A stretch of DNA of 64,000 bases from Paraburkholderia nodosa (GCF_001718195.1 NZ_MCNV01000001.1:434001-498000); one strand, 5' to 3'; shown: positions 8,353 through 17,293, counted from the first letter of the stretch. Notes: generated by a model from the sequence alone, not told the origin. A program made the numbers and translations.

Positions 8353-10326
8353 ATGATCTTGCATCGAATCGGCGCAGCCTGGCTGGCGGCCGCTCTCACC
8401 GCAACGGTTACGCCCGTTTGCGAAGCGCAATCCTCCACCGACTGGATTGCGAACACCTACGGCGCCAACGCGACGCACGTGGGCAATGTGGCCCGCTCGA
8501 TGTGGGTCGCGCCCGAAGGCGTCATCTATACCTCGTCGATGTGGGATGAAAACGAAGGCGGCGTGGCGATCTACCAGAACGGCCAGAGTCTCGGCTCGAT
8601 CGGCGGGCATGGCGACTTCCAGGGCGGCGCGATCACGGGCAACACGACTTCGCTGTTCGTCGCGATGCAGTACAACGCCACGTATGGCAGCGGCAACGTC
8701 GGGCGCTACAACCGCACGAGCGGCGCGCGCGACCTGCTGATCCCCGTGAGCGCCGATACGACCGAAAAGCTCGCCGATGTCATCACCGGACTCGCGACCT
8801 CGGGCTCGCTGCTCTACGTGAGCGATTTCCCCGGCAACCGCGTGCGCGTGTACACCACGGACGGCGTCTGGCAACGCGATATCAGCGTGGCGTGCCCGGG
8901 CGCGCTGACGCTCGACGCGGGCGGCAACCTCTGGGTCGCCCAGAAGAGCGCGGGCGCGGTGCTCGAATTCAGTGCCGGCGGTCAGCTGCTGAATACCATC
9001 CAGCTGGCGTCCACGGCGCGGCCGTCGTCGCTGTATTTCGATGCGCAGACCTCGCAGTTGATGATCGGCGACTCGGGTCCCGACATGAACATCAAGACCT
9101 TCAGCGTAGCGGGCACGCCTTCGCAAACCGGCACGTTCGGCGTGCTGGGCGGCTATCTCGACACGACCACGGGCGTCAAGGGCCAGGTGGGCGACAAGCG
9201 CTTTACGCGCGTGGTCGGTATCGGCAAGGATTCCGCGGGCATGCTGTACGTGCTGAACAATCCGTGGGGCGGCTCGTGGGACCTCGGCCGCAACGGCGGC
9301 ACCGATCTGCAGGCTTACGACGGCACCGGCACGCTGCGCTGGAAGCTCCAGTCGCTCAACTTCGAAGGCAATGCGGCGCCGGATCCGGGCACCGACGGCG
9401 CGCTGTTCTACGGCGGCATGAATATCTATTCGGGCACGGCCGGCGGCACCTTTGTGGCCAACACGATCGACCCGATAACGTATCCGTCCGATCCGCGCAT
9501 CAATCTCGCCGATGCCGGTCGCGGCGACCATTTCGCGCAGGTGGCGAGCGTGAGCGGCAAGCGCATTCTCGTGGCGGCCGGCCAGAACCCCGATACGTTC
9601 TACTTCTTCCACTTCAATGCGGCGAGCGGCTATATCGCCATTCCGGATTACACGCTGCCGGGGGCGGCGTTCAGTACGACGGCCCCGGTGCGCAACGGCT
9701 TTTGTCTCGACAGCAAGGGCGACCTGTGGGTCGGCCTCGACAAGACCAACGTCATTTCCCACCACCCGCTGACCGGCTTCGACTCGACCGGCAAGCCGAC
9801 CTGGGGCGCCGCGATCACCACGCCGATTCCTGCCACGATCTCGCGGCTCACCCGCATCGCCTACCTGCCCGAAAGCGACACGATGATCCTCACGGGCGAG
9901 GACGCGAGCGTGACCGACTGGACGGCGGTCGGCACGCGCGTCGAGGTGTATCGCGGCTGGCTCGCCGGCAATACGAGCGCGCCGAATCCGGTGATCACGC
10001 TCACGAGCGCGAATCCCAAATCGATAGCGGCCGCCGGAAACTATCTGTTCGTGGGCTACGTGCACACCGTGCCGAACATCGATGCGTTCAACCTCACCAC
10101 GGGCGCGATCGACACGACGCTCATCAACAGCAACCCGAACGCGGTGTACGTGGGCAACGACGTGGATTCGATGTACGGTCTGCGCGCGTATCTGCGCTCG
10201 ACGGGTGAGTATGTCGTGACGAAGGATAACTACAACGCTTCGAGCGCGGTGGTGTACCGGTGGACGCCGGCAGCGGCGAGCACGGCCACAGCGAATGCGA
10301 CGGTGTCGCCGTTCAGTGCGAAGTGA
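8353..10326 (+). CDS. Secreted beta-propeller (NHL-like) protein of unknown role
   Basis: 657-residue exported protein. The chosen ATG gives a clean signal peptide (MILHRIGAAWLAAAL, cut after CEA at about residue 23); an in-frame GTG at 8332 would add seven residues. The mature protein is rich in Gly, Thr, Asn and Ser and consists of repeated propeller-type strands: phrases such as LYVSDFPGNRVRVYT, LWVAQKSAGAVLEF, MLYVLNNPWGG and LWVGLDKTNVISHH look like successive NHL/SMP-30 blades. No enzyme active site or lipobox was recognised. It is flanked by its own terminator and neighbours of unrelated function. Periplasmic or extracellular binding or sensing is possible but not shown. Confidence 0.75.
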   Translation: MILHRIGAAWLAAALTATVTPVCEAQSSTDWIANTYGANATHVGNVARSMWVAPEGVIYTSSMWDENEGGVAIYQNGQSLGSIGGHGDFQGGAITGNTTSLFVAMQYNATYGSGNVGRYNRTSGARDLLIPVSADTTEKLADVITGLATSGSLLYVSDFPGNRVRVYTTDGVWQRDISVACPGALTLDAGGNLWVAQKSAGAVLEFSAGGQLLNTIQLASTARPSSLYFDAQTSQLMIGDSGPDMNIKTFSVAGTPSQTGTFGVLGGYLDTTTGVKGQVGDKRFTRVVGIGKDSAGMLYVLNNPWGGSWDLGRNGGTDLQAYDGTGTLRWKLQSLNFEGNAAPDPGTDGALFYGGMNIYSGTAGGTFVANTIDPITYPSDPRINLADAGRGDHFAQVASVSGKRILVAAGQNPDTFYFFHFNAASGYIAIPDYTLPGAAFSTTAPVRNGFCLDSKGDLWVGLDKTNVISHHPLTGFDSTGKPTWGAAITTPIPATISRLTRIAYLPESDTMILTGEDASVTDWTAVGTRVEVYRGWLAGNTSAPNPVITLTSANPKSIAAAGNYLFVGYVHTVPNIDAFNLTTGAIDTTLINSNPNAVYVGNDVDSMYGLRAYLRSTGEYVVTKDNYNASSAVVYRWTPAAASTATANATVSPFSAK

Positions 10327-10336
10327 CAAAAAAGAC

Positions 10337-10372
10337 AAAGGGCGCAACGGCTAGAACCGTTGCGCCCTTTTT
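10337..10372. terminator. Bidirectional terminator between propeller gene and hpnH
   Basis: A perfect 14-base stem pairs 10337-10350 with 10357-10370 around the loop CTAGAA. It is flanked by A-rich and T-rich ends, so it can end transcription of the plus-strand propeller gene and the converging hpnH gene. Confidence 0.9.
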
Positions 10373-10402
10373 GCGTTTCATCCGCCCTTGGCGGAAACCG
10401 CT

Positions 10403-11554
10403 TTAGCTAGCTGCGACCGTAACCGGCTTCTTGGTCTTGGCCGAGTTCTTGATCTCTTCGAGCTTGATCTCGACGTGACGCGAGAACACGTATTCAGCCG
10501 GACGTGCGCCTTCGAGCGGGATGTCCTTCGCAAACGCGCCCGTCGTGCGCGGGCCCGAGAGGGCGATGCGCGCGGCCTTGAGCGGATGTGCGACCGTGTC
10601 CATCACGGCGGTGGCCTCGAAGCCGCAGTGGACCATGCAGTCCGCGCACTTCTCGTACTTGCCCGTGCCGTATTTGTCCCAGTCGGTCGTTTCCATCAAC
10701 TCCTTGAAGGTCTTCACGTAACCTTCGCCGACCAGATAGCACGGCTTTTGCCAGCCGAACACCGTACGCGCCGGGTTGCCCCACGGCGTGCACTGGTAGC
10801 TCTGGTTGCCGGCCAGGAAGTCGAGGAACAGGCTCGACTGGCTGAACGACCACTTCTTGCCGTTGTTGCCGCGCTTGAAGATTTCGCGGAACAGGTTCTT
10901 GGTCTTGTCGCGATTCAGGAAGTGCTGCTGGTCCGGCGCGCGCTCATACGCATAGCCCGGCGACACCGTGATGCCGTCCACGCCGATCTCGCCGACCGTG
11001 TCGAAGAACTTCGCCACGCGCTCGGGCACGGCGTCGTTGAACAGCGTGCAGTTGATGTTCACGCGGAAGCCGCGGCGCTTGGCTTCCTTGATGGCCGCGA
11101 CGGCCTTGTCGTACACGCCTTCCTGCGAGACCGAGTGATCGTGCGCTTCGCGGTCGCCGTCGAGGTGCACCGACCAGACGAAGTACGGGTTCGGCTGGTA
11201 GTCGTCCATCTTCTTTTCCATGAGCAGCGCGTTCGTGCAGAGATACACGAACTTCTTGCGCGCCATGATGCCCTTCACGATCTGCGGCATTTCCTTGTGC
11301 AGCAGCGGTTCGCCGCCTGCGATGGAAACGACCGGCGCGCCGCACTCGTCGACGGCTTCGAGGCATTCCTCCAGCGACAGGCGCTGGTTCAGGATGGGAT
11401 CCGGATAGTCGATCTTGCCGCAGCCATTGCAGGCGAGATTGCAGCGGAACAGCGGCTCGAGCATGAGCGCGAGCGGGTAGCGCTTGTTGCCGCTGAAATG
11501 CTGGCGGAAGATGTACGAGCCAACGCGGACTTTTTGTAGCAGCGGAATAGACAA
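10403..11554 (-). CDS. hpnH: HpnH, adenosyl-hopene synthase (radical SAM)
   Basis: 383-residue radical SAM enzyme that joins a 5'-deoxyadenosyl group to diploptene, the first step to extended C35 hopanoids. The cluster-binding motif is C38-x3-C42-x2-C45 (RCNLACNGCGK), followed by the SIAGGEPLLH SAM-binding strand. A C-terminal cysteine set (CADCMVHCGFE) matches the family. The start is TTG at 11554, chosen because a perfect AAGGAGGA lies just upstream (11568-11561) and the peptide MSIPLLQKVRVGSYI fits the family N-terminus. That ribosome site overlaps the ispH stop codon, so the two genes form a tight operon (ispH then hpnH, 12-base gap). Confidence 0.96.
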   Translation of the reverse strand: MSIPLLQKVRVGSYIFRQHFSGNKRYPLALMLEPLFRCNLACNGCGKIDYPDPILNQRLSLEECLEAVDECGAPVVSIAGGEPLLHKEMPQIVKGIMARKKFVYLCTNALLMEKKMDDYQPNPYFVWSVHLDGDREAHDHSVSQEGVYDKAVAAIKEAKRRGFRVNINCTLFNDAVPERVAKFFDTVGEIGVDGITVSPGYAYERAPDQQHFLNRDKTKNLFREIFKRGNNGKKWSFSQSSLFLDFLAGNQSYQCTPWGNPARTVFGWQKPCYLVGEGYVKTFKELMETTDWDKYGTGKYEKCADCMVHCGFEATAVMDTVAHPLKAARIALSGPRTTGAFAKDIPLEGARPAEYVFSRHVEIKLEEIKNSAKTKKPVTVAAS

Positions 11555-11560
11555 AGCGTG

Positions 11561-11569
11561 TCCTCCTTA
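11561..11569 (-). promoter_or_regulatory. hpnH ribosome site overlapping ispH stop, TTG start
   Basis: On the minus strand TAAGGAGGA spans 11569-11561: the TAA ends ispH and the AAGGAGGA serves hpnH. The spacing to the TTG start is six bases. The shared bases suggest translational coupling and support the TTG call. Confidence 0.75.
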
Positions 11570-12511
11570 AACTTCGCGCGCGACGAGCGGTTGCAAGAGC
11601 TTCGACGGCAACTTGAATTCGACTTTTTCTTCACGGCCCGCCATCGTCGACACCTCGACAGGCCCCAACGCGCGCAGCGCGTCAATGACGTTCTCAACCA
11701 TTTCTTCAGGCGCCGATGCGCCGGCCGTGATGCCGACCGTTTGCACATTGGCGAACCACTCGGCCTTCACTTCCGAACCGTCGGCGACGAGGTAGCTCGG
11801 CACCCCCGTTTCGCTGCCGATCTCGCGCAGACGATTCGAGTTCGAGCTGTTCGTCGCACCAACGACGAGCAGAACGTCCACCTGATCCGACAGTTCGCGC
11901 ACCGCTGCCTGGCGGTTCTGCGTTGCGTAGCAGATGTCGCGCGTGTCCGGACCGACGATGTCGGAGAACCGCGCGAGCAGCGCGTCGATGATGCCGCGCG
12001 TGTCGTCCACCGAAAGGGTGGTTTGCGTCACGTACGCGAGCGGTGCATCGAGCGGCAGATCGAGCTTCGAAACATCGGCTTCGCTCTGCACGAGCAGCAC
12101 GGTGCCGGGAATCTGGCCGATCGTGCCTTCCACTTCCGGGTGACCGGCATGGCCGATCAGGATCAGCGTGCGGCCCGCCGCGACGTACTGGCGGCCCTGT
12201 ACATGAACCTTGGTGACGAGCGGGCAGGTGGCGTCGAGCACGTCGAGGTCGCGTTCCTCGGCGGCGCGTTCCACGGTCTTGGCCACACCGTGGGCGCTGA
12301 AAATCGCCACGGCGCCTTCCGGCACTTCGTCGAGCTCTTCCACGAAACGCGCGCCCTTGTTGCGCAGGTTTTCGACCACGTGACGGTTGTGGACGATTTC
12401 ATGGCGCACATAGACCGGCGCGCCGTGCTTCTGCAGTGCGCGATCGACGATTTCGATAGCGCGGACAACCCCCGCGCAAAAGCCGCGGGGTTGGGCAAGG
12501 ATCACTCGCAT
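11567..12511 (-). CDS. ispH: IspH, 4-hydroxy-3-methylbut-2-enyl diphosphate reductase
   Basis: 314-residue last enzyme of the MEP pathway, reducing HMBPP to IPP and DMAPP with a [4Fe-4S] cluster. The three cluster cysteines are visible: Cys12 in RGFCAGV, one in [11 protein letters not shown] and one in [10 protein letters not shown]. The HPEVEGT stretch carries the catalytic Glu, and [10 protein letters not shown] and [11 protein letters not shown] are also family-typical. The start is the ATG at 12511, giving the canonical [15 protein letters not shown]; the frame is open further upstream but that extension is not IspH-like. It sits first in an operon with hpnH, so it may be a copy dedicated to hopanoid precursor supply. 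Whether a second ispH exists cannot be seen here. Confidence 0.96.
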   Translation of the reverse strand: MRVILAQPRGFCAGVVRAIEIVDRALQKHGAPVYVRHEIVHNRHVVENLRNKGARFVEELDEVPEGAVAIFSAHGVAKTVERAAEERDLDVLDATCPLVTKVHVQGRQYVAAGRTLILIGHAGHPEVEGTIGQIPGTVLLVQSEADVSKLDLPLDAPLAYVTQTTLSVDDTRGIIDALLARFSDIVGPDTRDICYATQNRQAAVRELSDQVDVLLVVGATNSSNSNRLREIGSETGVPSYLVADGSEVKAEWFANVQTVGITAGASAPEEMVENVIDALRALGPVEVSTMAGREEKVEFKLPSKLLQPLVAREV

Positions 12512-12918
12512 AGGGTGGCGAACTCCGACTGCCGCATAAGACGAGCAAGTCGGTAAAAATGACCTGATCGCCGGCGGCTGTCTATTATTAAAGATGCAAA
12601 AATCCGCCAAAGGAGTGACGGAGTCAAAACCAGACGCGCATTTTAACCCCTTCGCCTTTCGTTTGCTGTGTGCAGCGCGCGCAGTGCGGCGTGCACGCGA
12701 CGCCGGACCCCGGTCAGCCACCCATTTTTCTCAAAAAGCCCGCCGCGTGGCGCTCCCACGGCCTGTGCAAGGCGCTTCGTGCACGCGATGCAGGAGGGGC
12801 TGTGGAACGGCCGCTGCCTCGTTGCGCGGTGCAACATACCCCGGGAACGCTTAAAATATCGCGTCCCGCGGGTCGCCTGGATGGCGCGTCGGGATACGAC
12901 CCCATTCTGGACGCCTTG
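12512..12918. promoter_or_regulatory. Divergent ispH/hpnC promoter region
   Basis: 407 gene-free bases. On the plus strand TAAAAT at 12852-12857 lies 17 bases after GTGCAA and about 60 bases before the hpnC start, a possible though weak promoter. Toward ispH, an AT-rich patch near 12583-12592 (read as TAATAATA on the minus strand) could be a -10 region. The reading frame that extends hpnC upstream crosses the putative promoter, which argues against the longer protein. Confidence 0.4.
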
Positions 12919-13788
12919 ATGGAACCCGACCACTACGACGATTTTCCGGTAGCGCGCGTATTGCTGCCGAAGGCGCTGCGGGCGCCTGTCGGCGTGATCT
13001 ACCACGTCGCGCGCACGCTCGACGACATCGCGGACGAAGGCGACTGGAGCCCCGAGCAACGCCACACGCGTCTCGCCGATTTTCGCGAAGGCCTGAACGC
13101 GGTGGCCGAAGGCCGCCCGGCGCGCGTGCACCCCATGCTGTTCGCGAAGCTCGCGGACGTGGTGCGCGAGTGCCGCCTGCCGCTCGCGCCGTTTTACGAC
13201 CTCGTCGCGGCGTTCGATCAGGATATCGACACGACGCGCTATGCCGATCGCTTCGAGCTGCTGGATTATTGCCGGCGCTCGGCGAACCCGGTCGGCCATC
13301 TGATGCTGCATCTGATTCACGCGGCGACGCCCGAGAATCTGGCCGATTCCGACGCGATCTGCACCGCCTTGCAGCTCATCACCTTCTTGCAGGACGTGAG
13401 CGCCGATTGGGCGCGCGGCCGCATTTACCTGCCGCTCGCCGAGCGCGAACGCTTTGGCGTCACCGAAGCGCAGATCGCCGCGGGCAAGGTGGACGACGCC
13501 TGGCGCGCGCTGATGGCGCACGAGGTGGCGCGCGCGCGGGCGCTGATGGTGAGCGGCGCGCCGCTCGCGCTGCGCGTGCCGGGGCGCTTCGGCCTCGAGC
13601 TGTGCAGTGTCGTGCATGGCGGACTGCGCGTGCTCGAAATCATCGAGCGCGGCGGCTACGATGTGTTCCGCGCGCGGCCTGCGCTGCGCGCGCCCGACTG
13701 GGCCGTGGTGCTCCTGCGCACGGCGGCTATGTGGCTGTCGCGCCGCGTGGGCGTGCGCGCCCCTTCGATCGAGAGTAACAACGTATGA
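12919..13788 (+). CDS. hpnC: HpnC, hydroxysqualene synthase
   Basis: 289-residue trans-isoprenyl diphosphate synthase-like enzyme. HpnC converts presqualene diphosphate to hydroxysqualene in the HpnC-HpnD-HpnE route to squalene. It is HpnC rather than HpnD because of the N-terminal HYDDFPVARVLLPKALRAPVG and the IYHVARTLDDIADEGD signature; the second acidic region is AFDQDIDTTRY and CRRSANPVGHLML follows. The ATG at 12919 is chosen because the preceding in-frame sequence is low-complexity and not family-like. hpnD, hpnE and shc are not in this window. It overlaps hpnB by four bases (ATGA). Confidence 0.9.
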   Translation: MEPDHYDDFPVARVLLPKALRAPVGVIYHVARTLDDIADEGDWSPEQRHTRLADFREGLNAVAEGRPARVHPMLFAKLADVVRECRLPLAPFYDLVAAFDQDIDTTRYADRFELLDYCRRSANPVGHLMLHLIHAATPENLADSDAICTALQLITFLQDVSADWARGRIYLPLAERERFGVTEAQIAAGKVDDAWRALMAHEVARARALMVSGAPLALRVPGRFGLELCSVVHGGLRVLEIIERGGYDVFRARPALRAPDWAVVLLRTAAMWLSRRVGVRAPSIESNNV

Positions 13789-14963
13789 CTACGACCATTC
13801 TCTTTGCCGTCTCCTGTCTCTCGCTGCTCATCTGGCTCGTGCTGCTGTTCGGGCGCGGCGGATTCTGGCGCGCGCGCCCGGCCGCGCCGCTGCCGATCGT
13901 CGAGCCCGCGGCCGGCTGGCCTGCCGCGTGTGCCGTCGTGCCGGCGCGCAACGAGGCCGACGCGATCGGCGAGGCCGTGACCTCGCTGCTCCAGCAGGAC
14001 TACGGCGGCGAGTTTCACGTGATCGTGATCGACGACCACAGCACCGACGGCACCGCGGAAGCCGCGCGCGCCGCCGCGCTCGCGCTGCAGTGCCCGGAAA
14101 AGCTCAGCGTGATAACGGCCAAGCCGCTGCCGGCGGGCTGGTCGGGCAAGGTGTGGGCGCAGTCGCAGGGCATCGAGGCGGTGCGCACGCTCAAGCTGCC
14201 CGCCGACTACCTGCTCCTAACCGACGCCGACATCGGCCATCCGCCCGAGGCGCTCGCGCAGCTCGTCGTGCGCGCGCAGGCCGAAGGCCGCGACCTCGTC
14301 TCGCTGATGGTGCGGCTGCGCTGTGACTCCTTCTGGGAAAAGGCGCTGATCCCGGCGTTCGTGTTCTTCTTCGCGAAGCTCTATCCGTTCTCGTGGGTCA
14401 ACAACCCGAAGAACCGCACGGCGGCCGCGGCCGGCGGCTGCATGCTGGTGCGCCGCCAGGCGCTCGAAGAGGCGGGCGGCATCGAATCGATCCGCGCCGA
14501 GCTGATCGACGACTGCAGCCTCGCCGCGCGCATCAAGCATCGCGGCGAAGGGCATCACCCGATCCGGCTCGACGTTGCCGCGAAGAGCGTGTCGCTGCGC
14601 CCGTACGATTCGTGGAAGGACATCTGGAACATGATCGCGCGCACGGCGTTCACACAGTTGCACTATTCGGCGTGGCAGCTCGCGGGCACGCTGCTCGGCA
14701 TGACGATCATCTATCTCGCGCCGCCCGTGGTCGCGCTCGTGCTCGGGCCGCACGGCTGGCCCGCGTGGATCGCCTGGGCGCTGATGTGCTGCGCCTACTC
14801 GCCCATGCTTGCCTACTACCGGCGTTCGCCGCTGTGGGCGCCGTTCCTGCCGCTCGTCGCGCTGTTCTACGTGGGCGCGACGTTCGCTTCGGCGTGGCGC
14901 TTCTGGCGCGGCAAGGGCGGTCAGTGGAAGGCGCGCGTGCAGGCGCCGGCGCAGGGGCGATAA
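13785..14963 (+). CDS. hpnB: HpnB, hopene-associated glycosyltransferase family 2
   Basis: 392-residue membrane glycosyltransferase found in hopanoid gene sets; its exact substrate is not settled. An N-terminal membrane helix (residues 3-23) precedes the GT2 domain: VPARNEADAIGEAV, VIDDHSTDGTAE and LLTDADIGHPPEAL carry the nucleotide-sugar and metal-binding acids. Family-specific stretches are SLMVRLRCDSFWEKALIPAF, WVNNPKNRTAAAAGGCML and ELIDDCSLAARIK. Three or more hydrophobic helices close the protein. It is translationally coupled to hpnC and ends at a bidirectional terminator. Confidence 0.93.
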   Translation: MTTTILFAVSCLSLLIWLVLLFGRGGFWRARPAAPLPIVEPAAGWPAACAVVPARNEADAIGEAVTSLLQQDYGGEFHVIVIDDHSTDGTAEAARAAALALQCPEKLSVITAKPLPAGWSGKVWAQSQGIEAVRTLKLPADYLLLTDADIGHPPEALAQLVVRAQAEGRDLVSLMVRLRCDSFWEKALIPAFVFFFAKLYPFSWVNNPKNRTAAAAGGCMLVRRQALEEAGGIESIRAELIDDCSLAARIKHRGEGHHPIRLDVAAKSVSLRPYDSWKDIWNMIARTAFTQLHYSAWQLAGTLLGMTIIYLAPPVVALVLGPHGWPAWIAWALMCCAYSPMLAYYRRSPLWAPFLPLVALFYVGATFASAWRFWRGKGGQWKARVQAPAQGR

Positions 14964-14990
14964 AGCGCTTCGTGCGAGAAGCTGCCAATG

Positions 14991-15022
14991 AAAAAAGCCG
15001 TCGGTTTCGACGGCTTTTTTTC
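14991..15022. terminator. Bidirectional terminator after hpnB
   Basis: A perfect stem of 13 bases pairs 14991-15003 (A6 then GCCGTCG) with 15008-15020 around the loop GTTT. A and T runs on both sides allow termination for hpnB and for the converging gene at 15037. Confidence 0.93.
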
Positions 15023-15036
15023 GATCCCCGCGCGCG

Positions 15037-15669
15037 TTAGCGCTGCGTGAGCATCATGTACATCTGCACGACGATGTCGGGCGAGAACGTGAACGGCACC
15101 CAGCCGTGGCCCGTGTGGCGCAGCACCAGCAGGCGGTCGCCGTTGGACTGTTTCTGCACGGCCATCATCGGATTCTTCGTCGACGCGAAACGCCAGCCTT
15201 GCGGAATGCCGGGCGGCGGTTCGGGCTGCATCGAGGCGCGTGCGTTCGACAGCTCCTCGATCATCTGGCCGACTTGCAGCGCGTTGAGCGTCACCGTCTG
15301 GCCGCCGATCGTCAGTGTGATCTCGTTTTGCGACGGGCGCGCCACGTGCAGTTCGGGCTGCGCAGGCGCGGCGCGGGCCGTTTCGGCAGCGGGTTCGATG
15401 GCTTCGGCAGTGTCGGTCACGGTTGCATTGGCGGCTTCAACGGGTTCTGCGGTGGCGACCGCACCGGCAGCCTCCGCGGCCGTATCGACGGCAACGGCGT
15501 GCGGCTGCTCAGCGACGGCTTGCTCCGCTTCGCTGCTTGCAACGGGAGTGTCCTGCTGGGGAACTGCGGCGGCGCGTTCATCGGCGCGCGGTGCGTGCGC
15601 GGCGGCGGCGGCCTGAAGGAGCTGATCGACGCCCGCTTCGAGCACGCCAATCTGGTCTTGAAGATTCAT
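15037..15669 (-). CDS. Unknown protein with alanine-rich linker and conserved C-terminal domain
   Basis: 210 residues, not assigned to a family. A short N-terminal helix (MNLQDQIGVLEAGVDQLLQ) leads into about 85 residues of Ala/Val/Glu/Thr low-complexity sequence, roughly 20-105. A compact C-terminal domain follows, about 110-210, with ITLTIGGQTVTLNALQVGQMIEELSNAR and an aromatic end (GWRFASTKNPMM, GHGWVPFTFSPDIV). There is no signal peptide or membrane helix, so a cytosolic location is likely. It lies between hpnB and hpnA but is convergent to hpnB. It could be structural or regulatory; nothing in the sequence decides. Confidence 0.7.
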   Translation of the reverse strand: MNLQDQIGVLEAGVDQLLQAAAAAHAPRADERAAAVPQQDTPVASSEAEQAVAEQPHAVAVDTAAEAAGAVATAEPVEAANATVTDTAEAIEPAAETARAAPAQPELHVARPSQNEITLTIGGQTVTLNALQVGQMIEELSNARASMQPEPPPGIPQGWRFASTKNPMMAVQKQSNGDRLLVLRHTGHGWVPFTFSPDIVVQMYMMLTQR

Positions 15670-15778
15670 GCGAGCTTCTCAGGTAAGACCCGCGATTCTA
15701 CCCGCAGCTTGCGCGCATTGCCCTTCAGGCGTTGTACGCATGTCGCAAGAAAAGTTGTAACAGTTTCCTCAGCTTGCC

Positions 15779-16801
15779 TCATCTGGCGTTCAGATAGCCG
15801 GCCTCGCGGAACCATGCGAGCGCATCTTTCAAGCCCTCGCGATACGGCCGCGCGCGATAACCCAGTTCGCGCTCCGCTTTCGCCGACGTGAAATACATCT
15901 TGTTCTTCGACATCTTGAGCGCATCGACAGTTACGAATGGCTCGCGCTTCGTGAAGCGCGCCACGGCTTCCGCGCCCATCGCAAGCGGATAGAGCGGCCA
16001 GCGCGGCAGCGCGATCGTGGGCGGCTTGCGGCCGACCATGCCGGCGATGTCGGTGAGCATCTGCTGCAGCGGCAAATTCTCGCCGCCGAGGATGTAGCGC
16101 TCGCCGATGCGTCCGCGCTCCAGCGCGAGGAAGTGGCCGTTCGCCACGTCGTCCACGTGCGCAAGGTTCAGGCCGGTGTCGACGAACGCGGGGATCTTGC
16201 CGGTGGCCGCTTCGACGATGATGCGGCCCGTGGGCGTGGGCTTCACGTCGCGCGGACCGATCGGCGTCGACGGATTGACGATCACCGCGGGCAGCCCGTC
16301 GCGCTCGATCATGCGTTCCACGGCGCGCTCGGACAGCACCTTGCTGCGCTTGTATACGCCAATGGCCTGCTCGGGCGTGAGCGGCGAGGTTTCGTCGGCT
16401 GAGTTGCCCGAACTCGTGACCTTGAGCGTGGCCACGCTGCTCGTGTAGACGATGCGCTCCACGCCCGCGTCGAGTGCCGCGCGCATGGTGGCTTCGGCGC
16501 CTTCGAGGTTGGCGCGCTCGATCTCGTGCGGATCGGGCGCCCACAGGCGGTAGTCGGCGGCCACGTGGAAGAGATAGCGCACGCCGTCGAGCGCACGGCG
16601 CATCGAGGCGGCGTCGCGCATGTCGCCGGTGACGACTTCGGCGTCGAGCGCTTCGAGGTTCTTGCGCGGGCTCGTCTCGCGCACCAGCAGGCGCACCGCA
16701 TAGCCCTTTTCCTGCGCGATGCGGGCGACGGCCGAGCCGACGAAGCCGGACGCGCCGGTGATCAGCACGAGATCGCGGTTGGCTCGGGAGGTGTCGGTCA
16801 T
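15779..16801 (-). CDS. hpnA: HpnA, hopanoid-associated NAD-dependent sugar epimerase
   Basis: 340-residue extended short-chain dehydrogenase of the hopanoid-associated epimerase family, thought to act on the sugar part of composite hopanoids. It has the Rossmann motif TGASGFVGSAVA near residue 15, the VTGDMRD acidic turn, and the active-site YKRSK (Tyr-x3-Lys) near residue 155. STPIGPRDVKPTPTGRII is family-typical. The start at 16801 gives MTDTSRANRD just before the first strand; an upstream in-frame extension is Arg/His-rich and rejected. It is divergent from acylphosphatase across 128 bases. Confidence 0.9.
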   Translation of the reverse strand: MTDTSRANRDLVLITGASGFVGSAVARIAQEKGYAVRLLVRETSPRKNLEALDAEVVTGDMRDAASMRRALDGVRYLFHVAADYRLWAPDPHEIERANLEGAEATMRAALDAGVERIVYTSSVATLKVTSSGNSADETSPLTPEQAIGVYKRSKVLSERAVERMIERDGLPAVIVNPSTPIGPRDVKPTPTGRIIVEAATGKIPAFVDTGLNLAHVDDVANGHFLALERGRIGERYILGGENLPLQQMLTDIAGMVGRKPPTIALPRWPLYPLAMGAEAVARFTKREPFVTVDALKMSKNKMYFTSAKAERELGYRARPYREGLKDALAWFREAGYLNAR

Positions 16802-16929
16802 TGCAGGGTCGTTTCCATGTTCGGTATTGGCGCGGCGGCGTGGCACGGATTGTACGTGGCGCGGGCCCGGCGCGTGCGCGCGTTGGCGTCTACAATGCCG
16901 ACCGTAAAGCCTGCATGGAGAAAGGAACA

Positions 16930-17226
16930 ATGAGCGAACCGGATCTGGATACGCGCCTCGAAACGTACTACGTGCGCGTGCACGGGACGGTGCAGGGCGT
17001 GGGTTTTCGTCACGCGACGGTGCGCCAGGCGCACGCGCTGCGCATTCGCGGCTACGTCGCGAACATGGAGGACGGCTCGGTCGAAGCCGTGATCCAGGGC
17101 ACGGCGAACCAGGTGGACCGCATGCTCTCGTGGCTGCGCCACGGGCCGCCGGCCGCGCGCGTCAGTTCGGTGGAAAGCGAGGAACGCCTGACCGAAAAAC
17201 GTTACGAGCGCTTCGAGCAGCATTGA
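16930..17226 (+). CDS. Acylphosphatase
   Basis: 98-residue enzyme that hydrolyses acyl phosphates such as 1,3-bisphosphoglycerate. The signature VHGTVQGVGFRHATVRQA contains the catalytic Arg after Gly-Phe, and the second motif GYVANMEDGSVEAVIQG contains the catalytic Asn. Length matches the family (about 90-100 residues). The ATG at 16930 follows AAAGGA; upstream in-frame sequence is not acylphosphatase-like. It is a single-gene unit ending in a strong terminator. Confidence 0.94.
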   Translation: MSEPDLDTRLETYYVRVHGTVQGVGFRHATVRQAHALRIRGYVANMEDGSVEAVIQGTANQVDRMLSWLRHGPPAARVSSVESEERLTEKRYERFEQH

Positions 17227-17239
17227 GCGTCGCCCGATA

Positions 17240-17278
17240 AAAAAGCGGTGCGCCAGGCACATTGGCGCACCGCTTTTT
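17240..17278. terminator. Bidirectional terminator between acylphosphatase and egtD
   Basis: A perfect 16-base stem (17240-17255 with 17263-17278, including the A5/T5 ends) around a 7-base loop (GGCACAT). It serves both converging genes. Confidence 0.93.
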
Positions 17279-17293
17279 CGTTTCGGACGCCGC

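Noticed and set aside
8311-10347. 678-codon frame antisense to the propeller gene
   Set aside because: Arg/His/Ala-rich, runs through the terminator hairpin, and no signal or motif is present.
12670-12918. N-terminal extension of hpnC by 83 codons
   Set aside because: The added sequence is unlike any HpnC and crosses a candidate promoter; the family start is at HYDDFPVA.
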